Shown here piece by piece: positions 54,290 to 62,607 of a stretch of DNA of 64,000 bases. Below the pieces are notes generated by a model. It searched no databases. It worked only from the letters and a program-made list of their open reading frames with translations, and was not told the DNA's origin. A program made the translations under genes and the position numbers. This stretch comes from Bradyrhizobium sp. BTAi1 (GTDB lineage Bacteria > Pseudomonadota > Alphaproteobacteria > Rhizobiales > Xanthobacteraceae): contig NC_009485.1 in assembly GCF_000015165.1 (NCBI RefSeq), forward strand, positions 7,397,501-7,461,500, in the 5' to 3' direction. Every line of letters starts with the position of its first letter. Position 1 is the stretch's first letter.

Positions 54290-54958
54290 TCACGCCGATT
54301 TGGCGACCACCGCCGGTGCGGCAGATTGCTGCGCCAGCCGCCGCTCCAGGGTCTCGATGTTCTGGAACAGCCGGGCGCTGGCCAATCGCAGGAAATAGAA
54401 CGCGAAGGCGGGGTTCTGGACGTAGAGCTGCTCAACCTGATCGTAGGATACCGACAGCACGAGCCCGCCTTCGACGCATTCCAGCGTCTGCGTGCGCGTA
54501 TTGGACGGCGATATCATGCCGAACTCGCCCACAATCGCCCCGACCGGCAGCTCGATTCCGGATTCAACCAGACGGAAGCGGCCACTGACGATGTAGTACA
54601 TGCTGTCAGCCTTCTCGTCCTTGTAGAACAGCACCTCACCGCTCGCGCATTTGCGTTCGGTCATGAAGGGCTTCAGCCACTCCATGGACAGGTCGCTGTT
54701 GACCGACTGCTTCACGTCGCGAACCAGCTGCAGCATCTGGTGCAGGCGATAGCTGTTGAGCGGCAGCAACACCCCGTGCAGCACCAGCACGGGATAATTG
54801 TGCATCGGCAACGCCGTCGCGATCAGCACGACATTGGTCAGGATGGCAAAGACCCGCAGCGGGATCATCGTCCGCATCGACAGCGTCGCGACCACGAAGA
54901 TCGACGCGAAGAGGCTGCCTGCGGCGCCTGCATGTTCGACCAGGTGAGAGGTATCCAT
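54290..54958 (-). CDS. Membrane-anchored cyclic-nucleotide-binding (Crp-like) protein
   Basis: This 222-residue protein has two or three N-terminal membrane helices (GSLFASIFVVATLSM, VFAILTNVVLIATALPM, VLVLHGVLLPLNSYRL), then a cNMP-binding domain (CASGEVLFYKDEKADSMYYIVSGRFRLVESGIELPVGAIVGEFG). The phosphate cassette is of Crp/Popeye type; no DNA-binding domain follows. ATG 54958 is preferred; ATG 55015 is an alternative. It may sense cAMP or another nucleotide at the membrane and act through the co-transcribed DUF6537 protein. Confidence 0.78.
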   Translation of the reverse strand: MDTSHLVEHAGAAGSLFASIFVVATLSMRTMIPLRVFAILTNVVLIATALPMHNYPVLVLHGVLLPLNSYRLHQMLQLVRDVKQSVNSDLSMEWLKPFMTERKCASGEVLFYKDEKADSMYYIVSGRFRLVESGIELPVGAIVGEFGMISPSNTRTQTLECVEGGLVLSVSYDQVEQLYVQNPAFAFYFLRLASARLFQNIETLERRLAQQSAAPAVVAKSA

Positions 54959-55015
54959 CGGGATCAACCAGACTCTTGGATGCAGGAGGACGGGCGAGTT
55001 GGTTCCGGCCTCCAT

Positions 55016-55917
55016 GGCGAATTTAGCGTGTCAATGCCCACTTGTGATATACGGCGAACAGACGACGTTTGAACCGGTATTCGAGTCAGGACGAAAAAAT
55101 TCCCACCGCCGATGCTGGTGTGAGGTCGGCCTCCCCCGGCCGAGCCCCTGGCATCGTTGACCGGCCTTCCCTGCTGAGAGCACTTTGCCGCCATGTCCCC
55201 GCAGTGCTCGATCCGCGACAGGCGCCCGCCGCCGATGGCCTAACCGCAGCCCATCCTGGGCTTGAATGCCCGCTTTACCGTGACGACCGGACGACAGACA
55301 CAGACGACACCTGGCGCGGGCGAGGTCCCTGGCCGTTGCGCTCGGAATGATCGGCCATGGTCCGGCTGACAGTGGACTCCCGCCGGTCGCTGGATCATCG
55401 CCCTGCCCTGGAAATGCCCTGCTGTTTTGTCGTCCAACGGGCTGCCGGGGTTCACCAGGCCGCCCGGATCAGCCGTCTCGCGGCGTGTCTCGGGTCTGGG
55501 CACGGCCTGCTCGACACGATCTCCGGGGTCGCCGCACCGGTGGTACTCGGCTGAGGCGTGCCCCCGTCGCGGATGGCTGTTCGCGGAGACCTGGATCGCC
55601 AAGATCGTCCCCGGCGATCCCCGCCCGCGGCGGGGCTCGTCGTGGAATCATGCTCACTCGTGTCGGTGCTCGCGGCTTTCCTGATGGTGCGGCGGCGCGA
55701 TTCCTCCGCGCTGTGGTGGGCCGTGGTGACCGGGGCCACGACAGGTCTGGCGACCTGCTGCCGGTCATGCCGCTGGTCCCGGTCGTCGCCGCCATGCTGA
55801 TGATCTCGGGCCTCGGCAGCTTCGGTTGAGGACCGCCATTCTCGCTCTGGCGCGCCACCCGGATCTATTGCAGAGCATCGACGCCGAAGACCAACGCCGC
55901 GCCATGGAGCACAGGAC
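55016..55917. other. 900-bp gap without a supported gene, possible gene remnants
   Basis: Several open frames on both strands overlap each other, and none has a convincing start or family. In the last third, hydrophobic stretches can be read only by changing frame (VLAAFLMVRRRDSSALWWAVVTG, then LLPVMPLVPVVAAMLMISG), suggesting a frameshifted remnant of a small membrane protein around 55640-55830. The promoter of the downstream crotonase gene should be near the right end. Confidence 0.4.
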
Positions 55918-56715
55918 ATGACCCACCAACGGACCGAGGAAGCCGCGGAGGCGCCGAGCACGCCGGTGCTGACCATCGATGGTGCGCGCGCCACGATCCG
56001 GCTCAATCGCCCCCGACATCTCAACCGTCTGCAGCCGGAAGATCTCGGTGCCCTGATCGCCCTGTTCGATCGCGTCGAAGCCGATCCCAGCCTGCGCGTC
56101 CTCGTCCTGACCGGCACAGGACGCGCCTTCAGCACCGGCTACGACCTTGGCGCGATCGGTGGCGCAGCCGAGACGAACCCAGCCGGCGGCACGGGCCCGT
56201 CCTTCGAGAGCGTCGTCGATCGGCTGGAGGATCTGGCCCTGCCGACGATCTGCCGGCTCAATGGCGGGGTCTATGGCGGATCGACCGACCTGGCGCTGGC
56301 ATGCGATTTTCGCATCGGGATCGACGCGGCCGAGATGTTCATGCCGGCCGCGCGGCTCGGGCTGCACTACTACCCGAACGGCATCAAGCGCTACGTCTCC
56401 CGGCTCGGCATCGACAACGCCAAGCGCCTCTTCCTCACGGCAGAGAAGATCGGCGCGGCGGAGATGCTGCGCATCGGCTATCTCACCAGCATAGTCGCAA
56501 GCGACGCGCTCGATGCGGAGGTTGGCCGCTTAGCAACGCTGCTGGCCGCGAATGCCCCGCTCGCGATGCGCGGCATGAAGCGAGCTATCAACGACTTTGC
56601 CCGCGGGACCCTCGACGAGGCGGCAGCCCGCCGCAGATACCAGGACAGCATGGAAGGAGAAGAAATAAAGGAGGGAATGAAATCGTTTGCAGAGAAGAGA
56701 AGGCCACGATTCTGA
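55918..56715 (+). CDS. Crotonase-family protein with altered catalytic residues
   Basis: This 265-residue crotonase fold has GRAFSTGYDLGAI and LNGGVYGGSTDLALACDFRIG for the CoA/oxyanion hole. The two catalytic glutamates of hydratases are not conserved: Asp124 (GSTDLA) replaces the first and Ala144 (MPAARLG) the second, at the expected 20-residue spacing. It therefore should not be a standard hydratase; isomerase, hydrolase or decarboxylase activity is possible. It lies 157 bases before luxR in the same direction and may belong to the quorum-sensing locus. Confidence 0.85.
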   Translation: MTHQRTEEAAEAPSTPVLTIDGARATIRLNRPRHLNRLQPEDLGALIALFDRVEADPSLRVLVLTGTGRAFSTGYDLGAIGGAAETNPAGGTGPSFESVVDRLEDLALPTICRLNGGVYGGSTDLALACDFRIGIDAAEMFMPAARLGLHYYPNGIKRYVSRLGIDNAKRLFLTAEKIGAAEMLRIGYLTSIVASDALDAEVGRLATLLAANAPLAMRGMKRAINDFARGTLDEAAARRRYQDSMEGEEIKEGMKSFAEKRRPRF

Positions 56716-56822
56716 GCGCAATGTACTCGCAGACCTTCTGCATTTTGCATGCATCCTACTGTATCCAGACGGTGTGCTGACACACGTTCAACGAACTATC
56801 GCAACAAAGCTCCAATTTGCGG

Positions 56823-56850
56823 TTGACAGCCTTTTGCGCGCGGCTAGCTT
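56823..56850 (+). promoter_or_regulatory. Sigma-70 type promoter candidate for luxR
   Basis: TTGACA (56823-56828), 16 bases, TAGCTT (56845-56850). The -35 box is perfect and the -10 box weak. The predicted start, near 56857, leaves just enough leader for GGAG at 56861. I looked for a lux-box type palindrome nearby and found none clear. Confidence 0.5.
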
Positions 56851-56872
56851 GGCTTCGGGCGGAGACTTTCAC

Positions 56873-57607
56873 ATGCAAGTGATAGATGCATATTGGGGGC
56901 GACGTGCTCTGGACTATGTCGATGCGATCGAAGCATCGAAGACCAGCGCAAGCGTGCTCTCCCAATTCGAGAAGATGATCGGCGACCTGGGTTTCCACGC
57001 TTACATCATGGCCGGCGTGCCGGCCCCCGGGCAGTCGCTGCAGCATACGATCCTGGCCAATGGCTGGCCGAGCGAATGGTTCGACCTGTATGCCCGAGAG
57101 CAGTTCCACCGCTACGATCCTATACCGCGGCACTGCCTCTCGACTCTGAATCCATTCGCATGGTCGGAAGCGCCCTATGACCGCAACGATGAGCCGGGGG
57201 CGCATGAGGTGATGACGCGTGCGCGCGACTTCCGATTGAACGAAGGCTTCTGCGTGCCCATCCACTATGACGATGCGGTTGGCGCGGTCAGCCTTGCGGG
57301 CGAGCGGCCCAATCTCGCGCCGGACGCCCGAGGCGCGCTCCACCTGATCAGCATCTTTACCCATTCGAGGCTCCGCGCCCTCGCGCGTGCAACGTCGGGG
57401 GGGCAGAGCCGGCGCCTGTCAAGGATCGAAGCCGAAGTGCTGAGCTGGGCAGCGCGTGGCAAGACAGCGTGGGAAACCGCACGCATCCTCGGTGTGTCGG
57501 AGCGGAACGTTCGCTGGCATCTCGAAGAAGCCCAGCGCAAGCTGGAGACCAAGAACAAGACGGCGACTGTTGCGACCGCCCTTGTCAACGGCGAGATCAC
57601 GATCTGA
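56873..57607 (+). CDS. braR: LuxR-family quorum-sensing regulator (BraR type)
   Basis: This 244-residue LuxR protein has the signal-binding domain with Trp69, Tyr73, Asp82 (YDPIP) and Trp98, equivalent to the TraR pocket residues; the helix-turn-helix has Glu186 and Gly196 (LSRIEAEVLSWAARGKTAWE, then VSERNVRWHL). ATG 56873 follows GGAG by eight bases; a longer frame upstream is not needed. It lies 81 bases before the synthase. The name reflects the synthase type of the locus. It should respond to the signal made by the neighbour. Confidence 0.85.
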   Translation: MQVIDAYWGRRALDYVDAIEASKTSASVLSQFEKMIGDLGFHAYIMAGVPAPGQSLQHTILANGWPSEWFDLYAREQFHRYDPIPRHCLSTLNPFAWSEAPYDRNDEPGAHEVMTRARDFRLNEGFCVPIHYDDAVGAVSLAGERPNLAPDARGALHLISIFTHSRLRALARATSGGQSRRLSRIEAEVLSWAARGKTAWETARILGVSERNVRWHLEEAQRKLETKNKTATVATALVNGEITI

Positions 57608-57688
57608 TCTGGCGTTTTTGCCACTGGAACAATCATTGGACATCGGCAATCTGCAGGCCCCAACCGCTCCAGACGACCGGGGGTTTCA

Positions 57689-58372
57689 ATGCCTGAGATT
57701 CATGTCGTTCGCAGAGATAATCGCGCGCTCTACGAGAAATACTTTGATCCATACTACCGGCTGCGTCACGAGATCTATGTCAAGCAACGCAAATGGATGG
57801 CGCTCGATCGTCCGGACGGGCGCGAGATCGATCAATTCGACACCGAAGATTCGGTCTATCTGTTCTGTATCGACAAGGGCCAACTGATCGGCTCGATGCG
57901 CGCGGTGCCGACAATGGTGCCGACGCTGATGAGCGACATCTTTCCCTATCTCAATCTGCGCGGACCGATCCAGCGCCCGGACGTCTATGAGCTGTCGCGC
58001 ATCTTTGTCATCCCCGAACGCCGTGGCGAGCATGCCGGCCCACGGATTGATCTGCTGCTGCTCACCGCGATCATGGAATATGGCATCTCGATCGGGCTGA
58101 CCGGTTTTTCGATCGTCCTCGAAACCTGGTGGCTGCCCCGCTTCGAAAAATGCGGCTGGAAGGCGAAGCCCTTGGGAGTGCCGCATATGATGGACGGCAT
58201 GGCCGTCATGGCCGTCCTTGTCGATTGCGATGAGAGCACCTGGAAGTCGCTGTGCAGCCAGATCGGCCTCACCCGTCCGACCCTGACCTGGCAGGGACTC
58301 GAAGGCGTCAGCCGCCAGGCCCTGCCGGATATCTTTCTTCATCTTCCGCCAGCCTTTCAGCCAGCGCAATGA
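57689..58372 (+). CDS. braI: LuxI-family synthase, aryl/CoA-dependent type (BraI/RpaI-like)
   Basis: This 227-residue synthase has all core LuxI residues: Arg26 (RHEIYV), Trp36, Asp51/Asp54 (FDTED), Arg71 (GSMRAVP), Glu101 and Arg104 (ELSRIFV). Stretches such as RPDGREIDQFDTED, YELSRIFV, RRGEHAGPR, GISIGLTGFSIVLETWWLPR and GWKAKPLG match my memory of RpaI (p-coumaroyl-HSL synthase) and the BjaI/BraI group that uses acyl-CoA rather than acyl-ACP. So the product is probably an aryl-HSL such as cinnamoyl-HSL (inference). Its 3' end overlaps a small antisense ORF. Confidence 0.87.
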   Translation: MPEIHVVRRDNRALYEKYFDPYYRLRHEIYVKQRKWMALDRPDGREIDQFDTEDSVYLFCIDKGQLIGSMRAVPTMVPTLMSDIFPYLNLRGPIQRPDVYELSRIFVIPERRGEHAGPRIDLLLLTAIMEYGISIGLTGFSIVLETWWLPRFEKCGWKAKPLGVPHMMDGMAVMAVLVDCDESTWKSLCSQIGLTRPTLTWQGLEGVSRQALPDIFLHLPPAFQPAQ

Positions 58373-58502
58373 GTTGTTCACGGTGCCGCGTCAGCCTCAG
58401 CTTGTGGAAGGCCTTCAGGAGACGGTGACCTAGGATCGTCGCCTCATCCACCTCCAGGGCGTAAAGGTTGGACGGCGTGTTCATAGAATCCATAGCTGAC
58501 AC
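58308..58502 (-). CDS. Small ORF antisense to the luxI 3' end
   Basis: This 64-codon frame overlaps the last 65 bases of the luxI gene on the opposite strand. The translation has a plausible helical, charged protein: LEVDEATILGHRLLKAFHKL, then HREQLIALAERLAEDEERYP. Start options are GTG 58502, ATG 58493 and ATG 58484; none has a strong ribosome-binding site. The sequence is more protein-like than a chance antisense frame, but it could still be one. Function unknown. Confidence 0.4.
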   Translation of the reverse strand: MSAMDSMNTPSNLYALEVDEATILGHRLLKAFHKLRLTRHREQLIALAERLAEDEERYPAGPGG

Positions 58503-58517
58503 TTCAGGTTTTGAGCC

Positions 58518-58685
58518 GTGACTGAACCTTCAATCGAGAAGATCATTGAGCGTCTGCAATTTTGCATTGTCGACGCTCGCGCGATGCAACTCAAAATGTT
58601 AGAAAGGATTTTGTCAATATCGTTGCTGGAGGCCCATGAACTCAAGGAAAAATGTTCGCCCCCGTCAACCAACACCAACAATTAG
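58518..58685 (+). CDS. Small ORF (55 aa), helical, divergent from the luxI-overlapping ORF
   Basis: The frame GTG 58518 to TAG 58685 encodes a 55-residue protein with an amphipathic helix: IEKIIERLQFCIVDARAMQL, then KMLERILSISLLEAHELKEK, and a Pro/Ser/Asn tail. The composition and heptad-like pattern look coding despite the lower GC. It could be a small regulator or a partner of the divergent ORF 15 bases away. No ribosome-binding site stands out. Too short to assign. Confidence 0.45.
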   Translation: MTEPSIEKIIERLQFCIVDARAMQLKMLERILSISLLEAHELKEKCSPPSTNTNN

Positions 58686-58999
58686 CGGCTCGCAGCCAAG
58701 TTTCATATCCCATCGCCCGCCGATCGAGAGCGAGCCTATCTCCGGCTGATTATCAAGCCATCGATTTAGATGCAGTTTGAACATGTGGCCCGATCCACAG
58801 CTGGCCGGAGGCGATAAGCCTGGTCGCCTCGGCCCGAATGCACGGCTCAAGTTCGCTGCCGCCAAGCCGCCGCGCACAGCGCATTTGATCCGGGGCGCGA
58901 CGTCGGCCGGACACACGCAATTGATCTGCGGGGGTTAAGCCGCTTTGAAGAGCGCGCTGGCGGCCGTGACACTGGCCACAAGCGCACCAAGTTATGATC
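58686..58999. other. Intergenic region right of the quorum-sensing locus
   Basis: This 314-base stretch has no supported gene. On the minus strand a fragment reads RRLGGSELEPCIRAEATRLI followed by ASGQLWIGPHVQ, ending at 58753. It looks vaguely protein-like but lacks a start and a family. It borders the nitroreductase stop codon. Confidence 0.3.
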
Positions 59000-59704
59000 C
59001 TATTTGTCGACGAAGCGGGCGGTGTCTGCGATCGCGGCACGGCTGGTCCGGTAGGAATTGGCCTTGTGGCTGAGGTCGGGATAGCCGAACGAGATGCCAC
59101 AGACGATTTTGCGATCGTCTGCAAGGCCGAAATGCTGGCGCACCAGGTCAGAATGAAACGCCAGCGCCGCCTGCGGCACCGTGGCGACGCCGAGCGCCTG
59201 CGCCGCCAGCAGGAAGCTCGTCACATAGCCGCCGCAGTCGATCGCGCCATAGGTGCCGAGCGCCTCGTCGCTATGAATGATCGCCACATGCGGCGCGCCG
59301 AAGAAGTTGTAGTTCTCCAGCGCTTGCCGCGCGTAGCCCGCCTTGTCGCCGCGTTCAATGCCGAGCGCGTTGTAGAGCTGGAAGCCGCTCTCGCGGCGCC
59401 GATCGAGATAGACGCCCTTGTATTCGCGCGGAAACGGGAAGTCGCCTGCGGCCGGCTTGCCGCTCGACGCAGCCGCATACATCACCTTGCGGAACGCCTC
59501 CGTCGCCGCCCCCGAGGTGATCTCGACCCGCCAGGGCTGGCTGTTGCACCACGATGCCGTCTTCTGGGCCGCCGTCAGGATGCGCTCGATGGTCGCGCGC
59601 GGCACCGCATCGATCCGGAAACTGCGGCAGGAGAACCGCGCGGCCATCAGCTCTTCGAGGATGGCAATGGGGTCTGTCTGCACGGCTTCGGCATCTGTTT
59701 GCAT
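59000..59704 (-). CDS. Nitroreductase-family FMN oxidoreductase
   Basis: This 234-residue nitroreductase fold has ARFSCRSFRIDAVPRATIERILTAAQKTASWCNSQPWR, the FMN-binding N-terminal block, and DCGGYVTSFLLAAQALGVATVPQAALAFHSD and ISFGYPD later. Uses NAD(P)H to reduce nitro, quinone or enone compounds; the substrate is unknown. It has the same orientation as the acyl-CoA dehydrogenases upstream and may be the last gene of that run, though a repeat separates them. Confidence 0.88.
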   Translation of the reverse strand: MQTDAEAVQTDPIAILEELMAARFSCRSFRIDAVPRATIERILTAAQKTASWCNSQPWRVEITSGAATEAFRKVMYAAASSGKPAAGDFPFPREYKGVYLDRRRESGFQLYNALGIERGDKAGYARQALENYNFFGAPHVAIIHSDEALGTYGAIDCGGYVTSFLLAAQALGVATVPQAALAFHSDLVRQHFGLADDRKIVCGISFGYPDLSHKANSYRTSRAAIADTARFVDK

Positions 59705-59730
59705 TGGATGGTTCTCGCTCCGACCGATGG

Positions 59731-59813
59731 CCTCCCCTCATGGTGAGCAGGCGCCCAGCGCCGTCTCGAACCATGAGGCGAGATGCTGCTGCGCAGCTCC
59801 TCAGAATGAGGGC
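59731..59813. repeat. Dispersed repeat (CTCATGGTGAG / CTCAGAATGAGG type), copy 1
   Basis: CCCCTCATGGTGAGCAGGCGC, then TCTCGAACCATGAGG and GCTGCTGCGCAGCTCCTCAGAATGAGGG. Internal arms CCTCAT and ATGAGG can pair. Copy 2 at 61102-61213 has the same parts. The two copies flank the first of the tandem dehydrogenase genes. Confidence 0.68.
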
Positions 59814-61061
59814 CTAGCTCCGTCCCCTGGTTGGCACCTTGTTGAACGGCACATCCTTGTCGACACGGATGTCACCGGGCAGACCGAGCACGCGCTCGGC
59901 GATGATGTTGCGCAGGATCTCGTCGGTGCCGCCAGCGATGCGCATCGAGGGCGAGGTCAGCAGCATCTGTTGAAACTGTCCCTGCGTGACCTGTTCGTCT
60001 GCGCCCGTGAGCACGCCTGCGGCGCCCTCGAGATCCATGGCATAGGTCGCGATATCCTGCAGCATGACACCGGCCACCAGCTTGCCAATCGAGTTCTCCG
60101 GCCCCGGTCGCTCGCCCTTCGACAGCGCCGAGATCGCGCGGTAGCTGGTGTATTTCAGCCCGCTCGCCTTCACCGCCCAGGACGCCAGCTTGGAGCGCGT
60201 GGCGCGATCGTCGATCGCAAGCCCGTTGTCGGTCATCAGGTTGGTGCAGAACTCGAAGATTTCTGGGAAGCCAGTGGCGAGCCTTGCACCGATCGACATG
60301 CGCTCGTTCATCAAGGTGGTCAGCGACACGTTCCAGCCATCACCGACCGCGCCGAGGCGCTGACTGTCCGGGATCACCACGTCGGTGAAATAGACCTCGT
60401 TGAACTCCTGCATGCCGTTGGCCTGCTTGATCGGGCGGACCTCGACGCCGGGACTTTTCATGTCCAGGAAGAACATCGTCAGACCCTTGTGCTTGGGCAC
60501 GTTGGGGTCGGTGCGCGTGATCAGGAGGCCGTAATCGGAGTAGTGCGCGCCCGAGGTCCAGATCTTCTGGCCGTTGATGATCCAGTCATCGCCGCGCTGC
60601 TCAGCGCGGGTGCGCAGGCCCGCGACATCCGAGCCGCCGGCGGGCTCGGAGAACAGTTGGCACCAGATCTCCTCGCCGGAGGCGAGCTTCGGCAGGTAGC
60701 GCCGCTTGTGCGCCTCGCTGCCATAGGCCATCACCGTCGGGCCGCACATGCCCTCGCCGATCTGGAACGGCTGCGTCAGCTTGCCGTAGACGCCCTCCTC
60801 CTGCTGCCAGATGACCCGCTCGATCGGCGTGGCGCCGCGGCCGCCATACTCCCTTGGCCAGTGCAGACAGGCCCAGCCGCCCTCGGCCTTCTTCTTCTGC
60901 CAGGCCTTGCCGACCTCGACGATATCGGCATGCTTGAGCCGGATGCGCCCGAGCGAGGAACTCGCCAGCTCCGCCTCGAGGTCCTTCGGCGCATTGGCTG
61001 CGACCCAGGCACGCGCGGTCTCGCGAAAGGCGGCTTCCTGCGGAGTGTCATCGAAGTTCAT
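59814..61061 (-). CDS. Acyl-CoA dehydrogenase, alpha-like, tandem copy A
   Basis: This 415-residue dehydrogenase starts MNFDDTPQEAAFRETARAWV. It has CQLFSEPAGGSDVAGLRTRA (flavin/substrate loop), WIINGQKIWTSGAHYSDYG and GGTDEILRNIIAERVLGLPGD, with the catalytic-base Glu381. The tail DVPFNKVPTRGRS is shared with copy B. Most positions match copy B, so the two arose by duplication. It is probably one of two alternative catalytic partners for the beta-like subunit at 62.6 kb. Confidence 0.92.
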   Translation of the reverse strand: MNFDDTPQEAAFRETARAWVAANAPKDLEAELASSSLGRIRLKHADIVEVGKAWQKKKAEGGWACLHWPREYGGRGATPIERVIWQQEEGVYGKLTQPFQIGEGMCGPTVMAYGSEAHKRRYLPKLASGEEIWCQLFSEPAGGSDVAGLRTRAEQRGDDWIINGQKIWTSGAHYSDYGLLITRTDPNVPKHKGLTMFFLDMKSPGVEVRPIKQANGMQEFNEVYFTDVVIPDSQRLGAVGDGWNVSLTTLMNERMSIGARLATGFPEIFEFCTNLMTDNGLAIDDRATRSKLASWAVKASGLKYTSYRAISALSKGERPGPENSIGKLVAGVMLQDIATYAMDLEGAAGVLTGADEQVTQGQFQQMLLTSPSMRIAGGTDEILRNIIAERVLGLPGDIRVDKDVPFNKVPTRGRS

Positions 61062-61101
61062 GGTGGCTCTCTTGCGTCAGTGGATAGCTGATCTCGGGTC
61101 A

Positions 61102-61213
61102 GGCCTTTCCCCTCGTGGTGAGGAGGCGCCCCTTGGCGCCGTTTCGAACCATGAGGCCCCGATACGGGCCTCATCCTTCGAGACGCTGCTGCGCAGCTCC
61201 TCACGATAAGGGT
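61102..61213. repeat. Dispersed repeat (CTCGTGGTGAG / CTCACGATAAGG type), copy 2
   Basis: CCCCTCGTGGTGAGGAGGCGCC, then TTCGAACCATGAGG, GGGCCTCATCCTTCGAGA and GCTGCTGCGCAGCTCCTCACGATAAGGG. CCATGAGG and CCTCAT pair. It ends directly at the stop of tandem copy B. A longer version of copy 1. Confidence 0.68.
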
Positions 61214-62458
61214 CTAGGCGCGTCCCTTGGTCGGCACCTGGTTGAACGGCACGTCCTTGTCGACCCGAATGTCGCCGGGCAGGCCGAGCACGCGCTCGGC
61301 GATGATGTTGCGCATGATCTCGTCGGTGCCGCCTTCGACGCGGGTGCCGGGGGCGCGCAGCAGCATCGCCTGGAATTTGCCGGCAAGCTCCGCCTCGGAA
61401 CCGCTCAGCACGCCGGCCGCCCCCTGCAGATCGAGCGCGTAGGCCGCCACGTCCTGGATCATGGGTCCCGCGACCAGCTTGCCGATCGAGTTCTCCGGAC
61501 CGGGACGCTCGCCCTTCGACAGCGCGGAAATCGCGCGCATGCTGGTGTATTTCAGCCCGCTCGCCTTCACGGCCCAGCTCGCGAGCTTGGAGCGCACATT
61601 GCGGTCCTCGATCGCCGGACGATCGTCCAGCATGAGGTTGGAGCAGAAGGCGAACAGCTCGGGAAAGCCGGTCGCGACACCGGCGCCGATCGACATGCGC
61701 TCGTTCATCAAGGTGGTGAGGGCAACGTTCCAGCCGTCATTGACGGCGCCGAGCCGCTGCGAGTCCGGAATCACGACGTCGGTGAAATAGACCTCGTTGA
61801 AGTCCGAATGCCCGCTCGCCTGCTTGATCGGACGCACCTCGACACCTTTGCTCTTCATATCCAGGAAGAACATGGTGAGCCCCTTGTGCTTGGGCACGGT
61901 CGGATCGGTCCGCGTCAGCAGGATGCCGTAGTCGGAGTAATGCGCGCCCGAGGTCCAGATCTTTTGACCGTTGATGACCCACGCGTCGCCGCGCTTCTCG
62001 GCACGGGTGCGCAGGCCCGCGACGTCCGAGCCGCCCGCGGGCTCGGAAAACAGCTGGCACCACACCTTCTCACCCGACGCCAGCGGCGGCAGATACTGCC
62101 GCTTATGCTCCTCGGACGCATAGGCCATCACCGTCGGACCGCACATGCCGTGACCGATGATGAACAGGCCGGAGAGCTTGCCGAACGGCCCCTCCTCCTG
62201 CTGCCAGATGACGCGCTCGATCGGCGAGGCGCCGCGGCCGCCATATTCCTTGGGCCAATGCAGGCAGGCCCAGCCGGCATCGGCCTTCTTCTTCTGCCAG
62301 GCCTTGGCGACCTCAAGGATATCGGCGTTCTTCAGCCCGACACGGCCAAGCGAGGTGGCGCGCAGCTCGTCTTCATATTCCTTCGGCGCGTTGGCGGCGA
62401 TCCAAGCCCGGGCTTGGCTGCGGAACGCGGCCTCCTGCGGAGTGTCATCGAAATTCAT
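61214..62458 (-). CDS. Acyl-CoA dehydrogenase, alpha-like, tandem copy B
   Basis: This 414-residue paralogue of copy A starts MNFDDTPQEAAFRSQARAWI and has the same CQLFSEPAGGSDVA and WVINGQKIWTSGAHYSDYG blocks. The catalytic-base Glu380 is in GGTDEIMRNII. It differs in patches such as SGHSDFNEVYF versus NGMQEFNEVYF and in the region before the Glu, which line the acyl pocket. The pair may handle different acyl chains. The gene lies between two dispersed repeats. Confidence 0.92.
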   Translation of the reverse strand: MNFDDTPQEAAFRSQARAWIAANAPKEYEDELRATSLGRVGLKNADILEVAKAWQKKKADAGWACLHWPKEYGGRGASPIERVIWQQEEGPFGKLSGLFIIGHGMCGPTVMAYASEEHKRQYLPPLASGEKVWCQLFSEPAGGSDVAGLRTRAEKRGDAWVINGQKIWTSGAHYSDYGILLTRTDPTVPKHKGLTMFFLDMKSKGVEVRPIKQASGHSDFNEVYFTDVVIPDSQRLGAVNDGWNVALTTLMNERMSIGAGVATGFPELFAFCSNLMLDDRPAIEDRNVRSKLASWAVKASGLKYTSMRAISALSKGERPGPENSIGKLVAGPMIQDVAAYALDLQGAAGVLSGSEAELAGKFQAMLLRAPGTRVEGGTDEIMRNIIAERVLGLPGDIRVDKDVPFNQVPTKGRA

Positions 62459-62504
62459 GGTTCAGACCCTGCTCTGGTAGCAATTGACCGGTCGATCTCG
62501 TCAG

Positions 62505-62587
62505 CGTCATTGCGAGCGAAGCGAAGCCATCCAGGGCCAAACGAAGACACTGGATTGCTTCGTCGCCTGCGGCTCCTCGCAATGACG
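62505..62587. repeat. Dispersed palindromic repeat (GTCATTGCGAG type), copy 3
   Basis: CGTCATTGCGAGCGAAGCG at the left, CTCCTCGCAATGACG at the right, with ATCCAGGGCC and ACTGGATTGCTTCGTCGC inside. It is the same family as 14429 and 44098, and lies in the gap between dehydrogenase genes. Confidence 0.75.
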
Positions 62588-62607
62588 ACGGCATGTTCGG
62601 CTCTGAC

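Noticed and set aside
52729..55015. Prophage or integrative element around the hypothetical and membrane genes
   Set aside because: No integrase, no attachment repeats and no tRNA target; the genes look like ordinary accessory pairs.
57608..57688. lux box between luxR and luxI
   Set aside because: The only symmetry is TTGCC/GGCAA with a 22-base spacer, too weak and too widely spaced for a LuxR site.
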